64,000 nucleotides of DNA, taken from assembly GCF_011043735.1 (NCBI RefSeq), contig NZ_JAAKGV010000007.1:62001-126000 (forward strand), in the 5' to 3' direction. The stretch comes from Methylobacterium sp. DB0501. GTDB taxonomy: Bacteria > Pseudomonadota > Alphaproteobacteria > Rhizobiales > Beijerinckiaceae. Of the stretch, positions 35,936 through 43,017 are shown in pieces. Within the stretch, counting starts at the first letter, position 1. Every line of letters starts with the position of its first letter. Under the pieces are notes generated by a model. It saw nothing but the letters and a program-made list of their open reading frames with translations, did no database searches and was not told the origin of the DNA. The position numbers and the translations under genes are program-made.

Positions 35936-37033
35936 ATGAGCATCGAGGCCAAGATCGCGGCGATCCACGACGAGGACCTGCTGGCCGAGCTGGAAGCGGC
36001 CCGGGGCGGGTTCCTGTTCGCGGTCATCGTCGAGCACATCGCCCACCGCCAGGCCCTGCGCGACGCCGAGCTGGCGGAGGCCGGCCGCAAGCAGGATGCC
36101 CGCGCCGCGATGGGGCGCGACCAGCGCCGGCGCGACGCGGTCCGGATGGTGATCGAGGCCGAGCCCGTCACCCCGGACACGATCCAGCACATCCATTCCG
36201 TCCTGGCGCTCTGCGGGCTGCCCTACCGCGATCCCGGCGACGAGCGGGAATTCTTCCGGGAATACGGCCGCAACACGCTGAGTATCCTGGCCGGCCGGCT
36301 GAAGAACCCGGCGACCGGCCAGATGGAGCTGCAGGGGCTGCCCTACGGCCCCAAGGCCCGGCTGGTGCTGCTGCATCTCTGCACCGAGGCGGTGCGCCAG
36401 CGCAGCCCCACGGTCGAGGTCGCCGACAGCCTGTCGGGCTTCATGCGCGAGATGGGTTTCGCCGTCACGGGCGGCGAGCGCGGCACGATCCGGCAGTTCA
36501 AGGAGCAGCTGCATCGGCTGGCCGCCTGCACGATGCAGATCGGCCTGTGGGACGGGCAGTCGCGCTCCTCGACCATCACCATGCCGCCCTTCCGCCAGCT
36601 CGACCTTTGGCGCTCTGGCGGCCAGGACGGCATCGCCTGGTCGAAGACGGTGCAGTTCCACCAGGATTTCTACGACAACCTGGTCCAGCACGCCCTGCCG
36701 GTCGACATCCGCGCCGCCCGCGCCTTCTCGGGCTCGGCGCGCAAGCTCGACCTGCTGTTCTGGATCGGCTACCGCCTGCGCAGCCTCCAGCGCCCCCTGC
36801 GCCTGAGCTGGGACACGGTCCACAAGCAGTTCGGCGCCGACAACGCCTCCCTGCGCAGCTTCCGCCAGGCGTTCAAGGCCGACGTCGCCCACGTCAAGGA
36901 GGTCTTCCCGAAGCTGCCGATCAGCCTCGACGAGGCCGGCCTGCAGCTGATGCCGACCGATCCCGGCTCCCTCCTGGTGCCGCCGAAACCCGCCCGCCGC
37001 AAGGCCGCGGCGGCCGGGGCAGGGGCGGCCTGA
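35936..37033 (+). CDS. repA: Plasmid-type replication initiator RepA
   Basis: A 365-residue protein matching the plasmid-encoded RepA family (PF04796, by recognition rather than search). The N-terminal ~110 residues are helical and charged. The conserved core runs from EFFREYGRNTLSILAGRLKN through LQGLPYGPKARLVLLHLCTE, VADSLSGFMREMGF and FHQDFYDNLVQHALPVDIRA to FRQAFKADVAHVKEVFPKLP, and the end is a basic Lys/Arg/Ala tail. These proteins initiate replication by binding iterons. Here the gene follows an iteron-like array but lies among housekeeping genes, with no parAB or toxin-antitoxin genes nearby, so it is an integrated replicon remnant, a domesticated initiator, or part of a cryptic chromosomal origin. 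Start ATG 35936 gives the family-like N-terminus. Confidence 0.85.
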   Translation: MSIEAKIAAIHDEDLLAELEAARGGFLFAVIVEHIAHRQALRDAELAEAGRKQDARAAMGRDQRRRDAVRMVIEAEPVTPDTIQHIHSVLALCGLPYRDPGDEREFFREYGRNTLSILAGRLKNPATGQMELQGLPYGPKARLVLLHLCTEAVRQRSPTVEVADSLSGFMREMGFAVTGGERGTIRQFKEQLHRLAACTMQIGLWDGQSRSSTITMPPFRQLDLWRSGGQDGIAWSKTVQFHQDFYDNLVQHALPVDIRAARAFSGSARKLDLLFWIGYRLRSLQRPLRLSWDTVHKQFGADNASLRSFRQAFKADVAHVKEVFPKLPISLDEAGLQLMPTDPGSLLVPPKPARRKAAAAGAGAA

Positions 37034-37626
37034 GGGGCGCCGCCTCGGCACCCGGGACGACGCGGACCGGTGCCTGGTCGACCGAACTCGAGTTCTCCGG
37101 CGTCGTTCCGGGGCCGCGCAGCGGAGCCCGGAACGCCATGGCGGGTATCGTCGCCGCGGCCGACCGTCGAACGGGTCCTCGGCCCGAGCGGGCCACGGGG
37201 CATGACGGCGGCGGGCTCGCCGTGCGGATCGAACCGGTCTCCACCGCAGGCCTCCGTCGTCCGGGCCGATCGAAGCGTCGGCGGAAGGGGGGACGACCTC
37301 CCATGGGTCGTCCGCTCGGCCGGCACGATCTCTCGCGACCACCGAGTCCCGTCTCGTCATGCCGTTCGGGAGGCCGGGAAGGGGAATGGCCGGTCGCGAC
37401 GCGAAGCATCCTCCTGGAATATGGAATGTTTCGAATTCTTTCCGTCCGGCACCTACGGGTCGGAGCCGGCTCGTGCGGGGGAGGCGCCGCCCGACGATCG
37501 CCGTTCGGTCGTGGAACGCGTCCGGAATGCGCGACGACGGCCTTGCACATGGGTGGAATATTCTTATTCTGAGGCCTCCCGAGGATCAGGCATCTTCGGG
37601 AATATGGAATATTCCAAGAGGGCGCC
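37034..37626. other. Gap between repA and the HARE-HTH gene, with AT-rich direct repeats
   Basis: No gene supported in 593 bases. Near its end, three AT-rich elements contrast with the background: GGAATATGGAATGTT at 37416-37430, GGAATATTC at 37555-37563 and GGAATATGGAATATT at 37599-37613, the last only 14 bases before the next start. The core GGAATATNG/GGAATATTCC is partly palindromic, suggesting operator sites controlling the HARE-HTH gene. Confidence 0.5.
37101..37145. repeat. Dispersed hairpin element, copy 3
   Basis: CGTCGTTCCGGGGCCGCGCA followed by GCGGAGCCCGGAACGCCATGGCGGG; arms CGTTCCGGG and CCCGGAACG pair perfectly around a GC-rich centre. Matches the copy at 31670-31715 at both ends and the centre of the copy at 8231-8270. 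Confidence 0.6.
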
Positions 37627-38169
37627 ATGTTCCTGTCGGAAGCGGAAACGGAGGCCCGGCTCGACGAGCTGCGGCGCCAGCGCGCCGCCCTCGACCGGGC
37701 CATCGCCGAGCACGAGCTCTACCTCGATCTCGGCCGCCGGCTCGCCCGGCCGGGCGCCGTGGAGCCGCTCCGTCCCGCGCCCGCCCCGGTGCAGACCCCG
37801 CGCCCGGACCCGGCTCCGCATTCAGAACCGACCTTCGCCGAACCGCCGCGTTCTCAGCCGGGTCGGGCCGCGCCCGCCGCGGCGCCTGTCCCGGGGCCCG
37901 ATCCGGCCGAGCCCGGTCCCGAGGCCGAGCCCCCGGGCGCCGCCGCGCGCCGGGAGGGCCGCCGGCTGATCGAGGCGGCCGAAGAAATCCTGGGCGAGGC
38001 CGGGCGGCCGATGCACGCCGCCGAGATCTGGGAGCGGCTCGCCGCCCGCGGCCTGACCCTGCCGGGCCACGACCCGGTCGCCGCCCTCAACACCCGGCTG
38101 TGGAAGCGTGCGCGAGGAGGCGGCGTCTTCCGCCGCCTCGGCGACGCGGTCTACGGGCTTGCCTCCTGA
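37627..38169 (+). CDS. Coiled-coil protein with C-terminal HARE-HTH domain
   Basis: A 180-residue protein in three parts: an N-terminal coiled coil (~residues 1-40, SEAETEARLDELRRQRAALD), a Pro/Ala/Glu-rich disordered linker (~45-110) and a winged-helix domain of the HARE-HTH type (~112-180, RRLIEAAEEILGEAGRPMHA through AAEIWERLAARGL to RLGDAVYGL). HARE-HTH domains occur in restriction enzymes, RNA polymerase delta and chromatin proteins and are thought to read or bind DNA. AAGAGGG lies before ATG 37627. A role connected with the adjacent repA/origin-like region is possible but not shown. Confidence 0.72.
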   Translation: MFLSEAETEARLDELRRQRAALDRAIAEHELYLDLGRRLARPGAVEPLRPAPAPVQTPRPDPAPHSEPTFAEPPRSQPGRAAPAAAPVPGPDPAEPGPEAEPPGAAARREGRRLIEAAEEILGEAGRPMHAAEIWERLAARGLTLPGHDPVAALNTRLWKRARGGGVFRRLGDAVYGLAS

Positions 38170-38330
38170 CACCCCCGTCATCGCGGCCGTCCGACGTCTT
38201 GTCAGGCCCTGGTTGATGCCGCCGGCACGTGGCACCACGTCTTCACGGTGACGGGGGCGCTCGGCATCGCTTTCGCGCCGCTCCGGACCCAGGTGTCCAT
38301 CGTGCCGCCCTGAAACCCTGATGGACGTCC

Positions 38331-38498
38331 ATGGGCCTCATCCGCCTCATCGCCGGTCTCGTCCTCGCCCTCGCGGTCCTCCGCGGGGGCATCGCCCTGT
38401 GGGGGAGCGCCGGCGGGGTGCGGGCAAAACCATACGGGATCCTGATACCGGGGCCGCCCCGTCCGCCTCGATCCTTGACGGCGCCCGGGACATCTTGA
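38331..38498 (+). CDS. Possible 55-residue single-pass membrane protein
   Basis: A short frame beginning MGLIRLIAGLVLALAVLRGG, which is a good membrane anchor, followed by a short basic, Pro-rich tail (PGPPRPPRSL). Codon use is strongly G+C-biased at third positions like real genes here. The ribosome-binding site is weak. It lies in the 370-base gap after the HARE-HTH gene; nothing else in that gap is supported. Confidence 0.4.
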   Translation: MGLIRLIAGLVLALAVLRGGIALWGSAGGVRAKPYGILIPGPPRPPRSLTAPGTS

Positions 38499-38539
38499 GG
38501 GTGCGGCCGCGGGACGGCCGCGCGAACCCGATCCCCCCG

Positions 38540-38755
38540 ATGCCCCAATCCCCGAGCACCGCCCCCGCCCGTCTCCCGCTCGCCTTCCTGGTCGGCCAGA
38601 ATGCCGAGGGCCACTGGCTCGCGGTCGAGACCCACGGCCTCGGCGGCGGCATCTTCCGCAGCCGCCGGGACGCGCTGCATTACGCCACCGCCGAGACCGG
38701 CCGCCGGCCCGACGCGGTACGCCTGTCCAGCACCCCGATCTCCCTCGCCCCGTGA
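38540..38755 (+). CDS. Small protein of unknown function
   Basis: A 71-residue protein. The central part (LPLAFLVGQNAEGHWLAVET then HGLGGGIFRSRRDALHYATA) looks like a compact folded domain, with Trp and Gly-rich turns and a basic helix. Its stop overlaps the start of the DapA-like gene by four bases (GTGA), so the two are probably co-transcribed and coupled. No ribosome-binding site of note at ATG 38540. Family not recognised. Confidence 0.55.
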   Translation: MPQSPSTAPARLPLAFLVGQNAEGHWLAVETHGLGGGIFRSRRDALHYATAETGRRPDAVRLSSTPISLAP

Positions 38756-39699
38756 CGCCCGCCCACAGGCTCGGCGGTGCGCTCACCGCCCTCGTCACGC
38801 CCTTCGCGGCGGGCGGGACCCGGCTCGACGAGCGGACGCTCGGCGACCTCGTCGCCTGGCAGGTCGCGCAAGGCACGGAGGGTCTGGTGGTCGGCGGGAC
38901 CACCGGCGAGGGGCCGACCCTGACGGAGCCCGAGCGCGACCGGGCCTTGCGCGTCGCCCTCGAGGCGGCGGGGGCCCGTGTGCCGGTGATCGCCGCCACC
39001 GGCGGCAACTGCACCCGCACGGCGATCGCCCGGACCCAGGCCGCCGCCGCCGCCGGCGCTGCCGCCGCGCTCTCGGTGACGCCCTACTACAACCGGCCGA
39101 TGCAGGAGGGGCTCATCCGGCACTACGCGGCGATCGCCGCCGCCGCCGACCTGCCGCTCCTCGTCCACGCCATCCCGGCCCGCACCGGCATCGACTGCCT
39201 TGCCGACACCCTGGCGCGCCTCGCCGCCCTGCCGGGGATCGCCGGGCTGGTGGATTCGACCGGCGACCTCGCCCGGCTCGCGACCGTCGAGCGGGCCGCC
39301 GGCCCGGATTTCCTCCAGCTCTCCGGCGACGACGCCACCGCCGCCGCCCACACGCTGATCGGCGGGCGGGGCTGCGTCTCGGTCGTCGCCAACCTGGTGC
39401 CGGGCGCCTGCGCCGCCCTGCAGCGCGCCGCCCGGGCCGGCGACCGCGCCCGCGCCCGGGCGCTCCAGGCCGGGCTGGGGCCGCTGGTCGCCGCCCTGTC
39501 GCGGGAGACCGATCCGGGCCCGGTCAAGCTGGCCCTGGCGCTGCTGCGGCCGGGCTTCGCCCCCGACCTGCGCCTGCCCCTGGTGCGGCCGCGGCCGGAG
39601 ACGGAGGCGGCCCTGGCGGCGGCCCTGGCGGCGTTCGATCCCGGCGCGGCCATGCCGGACGGCGAGCGGAAGGTGGCGGGTTGCGAGATGGCGGGTTGA
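38752..39699 (+). CDS. DapA-family protein without the Schiff-base lysine
   Basis: A 315-residue TIM-barrel protein of the dihydrodipicolinate synthase/N-acetylneuraminate lyase family. It retains GGTTGEGPTL (Thr pair), VTPYYNRP (catalytic-triad Tyr), PARTGIDCL (substrate Arg) and LSGDDAT. The strand-6 lysine that forms the imine with pyruvate (IGIKEATG or similar in active members) is replaced: the matching segment reads AGLVDSTGDL, with Val167 encoded by GTG 39250-39252. The aldolase reaction should therefore be impossible, so it is a pseudoenzyme or carries out other chemistry. Start GTG 38752 overlaps the upstream small gene. The C-terminus is slightly extended. Confidence 0.85.
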   Translation: MTPAHRLGGALTALVTPFAAGGTRLDERTLGDLVAWQVAQGTEGLVVGGTTGEGPTLTEPERDRALRVALEAAGARVPVIAATGGNCTRTAIARTQAAAAAGAAAALSVTPYYNRPMQEGLIRHYAAIAAAADLPLLVHAIPARTGIDCLADTLARLAALPGIAGLVDSTGDLARLATVERAAGPDFLQLSGDDATAAAHTLIGGRGCVSVVANLVPGACAALQRAARAGDRARARALQAGLGPLVAALSRETDPGPVKLALALLRPGFAPDLRLPLVRPRPETEAALAAALAAFDPGAAMPDGERKVAGCEMAG

Positions 39700-40142
39700 G
39701 CGAGGACGGCCGTCCGCGCCCTCGGCCGGGTGTCTCGCCCTGGCCCGGCGCACCGGCACGGCGACGGCCGATCCCGGCCTCCTCGACGACCCCGCGGCGG
39801 TGCAGGCCGAAGCGGTGCCCGCCGCCGGCGAGGCCGTGCGGAGGGCAGCCTCGCGGCGACGACGGCCCGCACGCTCACCGGCGCGGTCCTGTCCGGCCGG
39901 CTCGGCCTGCCGGTGCTCGGCCGGCGCCTGCCCGACTCCGTGCCCCGGCCCCGCGGCGGCGGTCGCCGATGTCGGGTGCGATACGGGGCAGGTGAGCGGG
40001 GCCGCGATCCCGGGCTGGCGCGGATCCGACCTCGCCGTCGCCCCGTGATCCTGCGCCTCGACGGCCACGCGGTCGCGACTTCGGGACGAGGTCGCAGGGC
40101 CGCCGGCGATTCTGCCTCGTGCGGGAGGGAGCGGATCTCCGC
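39700..40142. other. Gap with no intact gene
   Basis: Open frames exist on both strands but none has a plausible start, ribosome-binding site or known family. Pieces in two plus-strand frames (DDPAAVQAEAVPAAGEAVR and ARTLTGAVLSGRLGLPVLGR) have gene-like composition but are not continuous, so this may be a decayed gene. Confidence 0.35.
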
Positions 40143-40424
40143 TCAGGCTCCTCCCGCCTCGTGCGTCTCGCGGACGAAGGCGGCCCGCGCCTTCGCGTCG
40201 GGCGCGAGGCCTTTCGCGTCGCACCAGGCGACGAAGGCCTCCGGCTCGATCCGGATGCGGGCGACCGCGACCCCGCTGCGCGCGACCTCGCGCTCGACCT
40301 GCACCGCCGACATCTGCCAGGTCGCGTAGCTCTCGGGCAGGCCGGAATCCGCCATCACCGCGCGGATCCGCGGATAGTCGCCCGGCTCGTACCAGGCGAT
40401 GCCGACGCTTCGCGGCCGTTCCAT
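40143..40424 (-). CDS. Small conserved-looking protein of unknown function
   Basis: A 93-residue protein starting at ATG 40424 (MERPRSVGIAWYEPGDYPRI). The sequence has the composition of a compact cytoplasmic domain: an N-terminal WY-containing strand, a helix around PRIRAVMADSGLPESYATW and the C-terminal AFVAWCDAKGLAPDAKARAAF helix. Similar short proteins are, as far as I recall, found across Hyphomicrobiales and Burkholderiales without known function. No operon partner. Confidence 0.65.
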   Translation of the reverse strand: MERPRSVGIAWYEPGDYPRIRAVMADSGLPESYATWQMSAVQVEREVARSGVAVARIRIEPEAFVAWCDAKGLAPDAKARAAFVRETHEAGGA

Positions 40425-40559
40425 CGCACCTGTCCTCGTCTGCCCGGGCCGCCAGACCGCCCGCACCGGCCAGTGTCGCCCTCCGGGGCCGGGACGCAAC
40501 GAGAATTCTTGGAGGGATCCTTGGGGATCGTCGGGGGGAACCCCTCGGGGAATCCTGCG

Positions 40560-40680
40560 CGAAAGAAAAAAAGGCCGCCCTTGCGAGGCGGCCCGAAGTC
40601 TAGGGAGGAAACGCCCAAAGAGGGCTGCACCGCCGCGACGCCATCGCTGCGGTGCGAAAACGTTTTCTCATGCTGCATCG
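40560..40680 (-). ncRNA. Candidate trans-acting small RNA with anti-Shine-Dalgarno segment
   Basis: Read on the minus strand: hairpin GAAAACGTTTTC (40667-40656), hairpin GCACCGC/GCGGTGC (40655-40649 with 40633-40627), an unpaired TTCCTCCCT (40610-40602), then a strong terminator GGCCGCC/GGCGGCC (40593-40587 with 40579-40573) followed by seven T. No open frame with a start fits this unit. Exposed CCUCCCU between hairpins is the hallmark of the alphaproteobacterial alpha-r14/NfeR1-like RNAs, which block ribosome-binding sites with Hfq. The 5' end is approximate. Family assignment is by layout, not by alignment. Confidence 0.55.
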
Positions 40681-40689
40681 CACAACGCA

Positions 40690-41111
40690 ACCGGGCGTCC
40701 CGCGCGACGGCCATGCTTGCGGCGCATGGCGCCGAGGGAGACGTTCCGGAAGGGCGGCAAACCGCCTCTTGTTCCTGTCCGACGACCTGTTAGACGACAC
40801 GTCTCCCTCGTGGACGTACCCTGTGGCGCTCCGGCTCCGCCGACAGGCTGGACCGTGAGGGAGCTCGTGACGACGAGTTGGCGGTGGACCAGTTCTCCCC
40901 GCCAGCCTGTGAGGCTCAGTGGGCCGGGTGGTTGCGGGAGGGTCGGCGCAGCGGGGAACAGGAACCGCGTCGCCGGCTGATGGCCCACACATTCGCCCCG
41001 CCCGATCGTCACTCTCCCGACGGGCCGGGTAGGGCGCCGCCGCGCCACTTCAAGAATTTCGCAAACAGCCACGCTTCGCTAACCATGTCCCCGGTTCGCC
41101 GAGAGGTTCGC
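40690..41111. other. Gap between the small RNA and a small gene
   Basis: No gene supported. Long frames on both strands are low-complexity and lack ribosome-binding sites. It should carry the promoter of the small RNA (minus strand) and of the small gene at 41112 (plus strand). Confidence 0.3.
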
Positions 41112-41375
41112 ATGGGAGCACGCATGAGAACGGCAGCGAGAGCCGACCGGATCGGGGCCGGATCTTCGGGGGCGGGGCGCCGGTCCGACCGATCCTGCGA
41201 GACGCGAAGCGGCGAGATGCCGGGGCGGGGACAGGGAGGCCGGGACCACGGCCCGGCGCGGCCCGACGGGGAGATCCGGGGGGAGATCTGGTCCGAGCAG
41301 GACAGCCGCGGCCTGACCGCGCGCGAGCTGATTCGCCTGGCCCAGGCGGTGCGGCTGCGCCCCGGGCGCGACTGA
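41112..41375 (+). CDS. Small basic protein, tentative
   Basis: An 87-residue frame from ATG 41112, preceded by GAGAGG. The first half is Arg/Gly-rich and probably disordered; the last ~30 residues (GEIWSEQDSRGLTARELIRL then AQAVRLRPGRD) look like a short amphipathic helix unit. No family recognised. It converges with the nucleotide cyclase gene, 44 bases apart. ATG 41124 is an alternative start. Confidence 0.4.
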   Translation: MGARMRTAARADRIGAGSSGAGRRSDRSCETRSGEMPGRGQGGRDHGPARPDGEIRGEIWSEQDSRGLTARELIRLAQAVRLRPGRD

Positions 41376-41419
41376 CCGGCGACCCGACGGGACGCCCCGC
41401 CGGCGCGGGGCCTTCCTCC

Positions 41420-42844
41420 TTACCCGGGCCGGCCCGGCTCCGCCGCGAGCGGCACCGCCGGGGCGAAGATCGCGATGGCCTGCGTGCGGCCGGCAAGGGG
41501 CTCGCGGCCGACCTCGCGCCAGGCGCCGGGGTCCGACGAGCCGGCGACGGCGGCCTCGGAGGCGAGCACCGCCGCGCCGTAGCGCTTGGTCGCCTGTTCG
41601 AGGCGCGAGGCGACGTTCACCGCGTCGCCCAAAACCGTGAACTCCATCCGCTCCTCGTCGCCGACGATGCCGCAGAAGACCTCGCCGACGTGGATGCCGA
41701 TGCCGATCCGGATCGCCCGGGGCCATTCCCGGCTCTCGTTCCAGGCCTCGACGATGCCGGTGAGGTCCTGCGCGAAGGCCAGCCCCCGGGCCGCGTCGTC
41801 GCCGCCCTCGTCGGGGACGCCGAACAGGATCAGGGCGCCGTCGCCGATGAACTTGTCGACGAAGCCGTGATGCCGGCGCACGCAGGCCAGGATGCGGGTG
41901 CGGAAGGCGGTGAAGAACCGCGACAGGCCCTCCGGGTCCATGCCCTCCGCCATCCCGGTCGAGTCGCGGATGTCCACGAACACGATCACCGCCCGCTGGC
42001 GCCGGCCGCGGCGGAGCGCGGCGTCGCCCGCCGCGAGGCGCGGCGCGATCTCGGCCGGCAGGAAGCGCGACAGGCTGGCCCGCCCGACCGCGTCGCGGAC
42101 CGCCGAGGCGAGCAGCCGCCGCGAGCGCACGATGCCGAAGGCCGTGGCGGCGCCTGCGAGCAGCAGCAGCGTCAGCCGCATCACGTTGACGGGCATCGAG
42201 AACAGCTGGGTCCAGGCCGGCCGGCCGGCGGCGGCCGGATCGAGGACCAGGTGGTGCTCGAGCCCGGCCGCGATCCCGACGAGGCCGAGGCCCAGGAGCG
42301 CGATGGCACAGAGCTGGACCTTCACGTCGTAGCGCAGCGCCCCCACCGCCAGGACCACGGGAATCGCCCAGGCGATCGGGGCGGAGGGCACGGCGTTGCC
42401 CGGCAGGTCGCGCTCGCCGAGGGCGAGGACGACGATGGCGAGCACCAGCCCGACATCCAGCGCCATGAACAGGTAGGCGTAGCCGTGGCGCCAGCGCTGC
42501 GGCACCGCGAGCACGATGCTGGCGGCGCCGATGCCGAGGAAGCCCAGGGCGGCGATCCAGGCGTTGCGCTGGAAGATCCCGAGCGACACCCCCGCCAGAT
42601 CGTGCAGCAGCTCGCTGGCGAGGATCACCGTGACGAAGACGCAGGCCCCGATCCCCACCCGCAGCCAGCCGATCAGCCGCTCGGCCGCGACCTCGTGGCG
42701 GCGCATCAGCCCGGCGACGAGATCGCCCGCGAGCGGGGTCGCCAGCGGGTTGGCGAGCAGGTCGGCGGCAGGGCCCGCCCGCTGGCGGAGGAGCGGTGCG
42801 GCCTCGTGCGGCGGATGCTGCTCTGCGCGCAGTCCTGGCTGCAT
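41420..42844 (-). CDS. Membrane-bound class III adenylate/guanylate cyclase
   Basis: A 474-residue protein with about six membrane helices (~residues 55-250) and a C-terminal class III cyclase domain. Catalytic elements are present: metal-binding Asp in VIVFVDIRDSTGMAE and FIGDGALILFG, and the transition-state Asn/Arg in VLGDAVNVASRLEQATK. It should make cAMP (or cGMP) in response to a membrane or extracytoplasmic cue; the membrane part resembles the six-helix sensor found in many alphaproteobacterial cyclases. Start uncertain in the first 45 residues, which are poorly conserved in character. Alone on its strand. Confidence 0.88.
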   Translation of the reverse strand: MQPGLRAEQHPPHEAAPLLRQRAGPAADLLANPLATPLAGDLVAGLMRRHEVAAERLIGWLRVGIGACVFVTVILASELLHDLAGVSLGIFQRNAWIAALGFLGIGAASIVLAVPQRWRHGYAYLFMALDVGLVLAIVVLALGERDLPGNAVPSAPIAWAIPVVLAVGALRYDVKVQLCAIALLGLGLVGIAAGLEHHLVLDPAAAGRPAWTQLFSMPVNVMRLTLLLLAGAATAFGIVRSRRLLASAVRDAVGRASLSRFLPAEIAPRLAAGDAALRRGRRQRAVIVFVDIRDSTGMAEGMDPEGLSRFFTAFRTRILACVRRHHGFVDKFIGDGALILFGVPDEGGDDAARGLAFAQDLTGIVEAWNESREWPRAIRIGIGIHVGEVFCGIVGDEERMEFTVLGDAVNVASRLEQATKRYGAAVLASEAAVAGSSDPGAWREVGREPLAGRTQAIAIFAPAVPLAAEPGRPG

Positions 42845-43017
42845 GCCGGCCTCCTGATGTCCCGGAGCGGGGGGAGAAAGGCCTGATTAGAGCATGGTCG
42901 CGATCGGGCGGCTACTGGGGCTGGACTGATATCGCCCGGATGCCAGCTATCCTGAAGCTGGCATCCGGGGTGCGGACAGGCCGGAAATGCAGGCTCTGGC
43001 CTTGCCGGACGTCCGGC

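Noticed and set aside
38752..39699. Functional dihydrodipicolinate synthase (dapA)
   Set aside because: The imine-forming lysine is Val here, so the biosynthetic assignment is not supported despite overall similarity.
39730..40329. Long plus-strand frame after the DapA-like gene
   Set aside because: Runs antisense through the supported 40143-40424 gene and has no start signal or recognisable domain.
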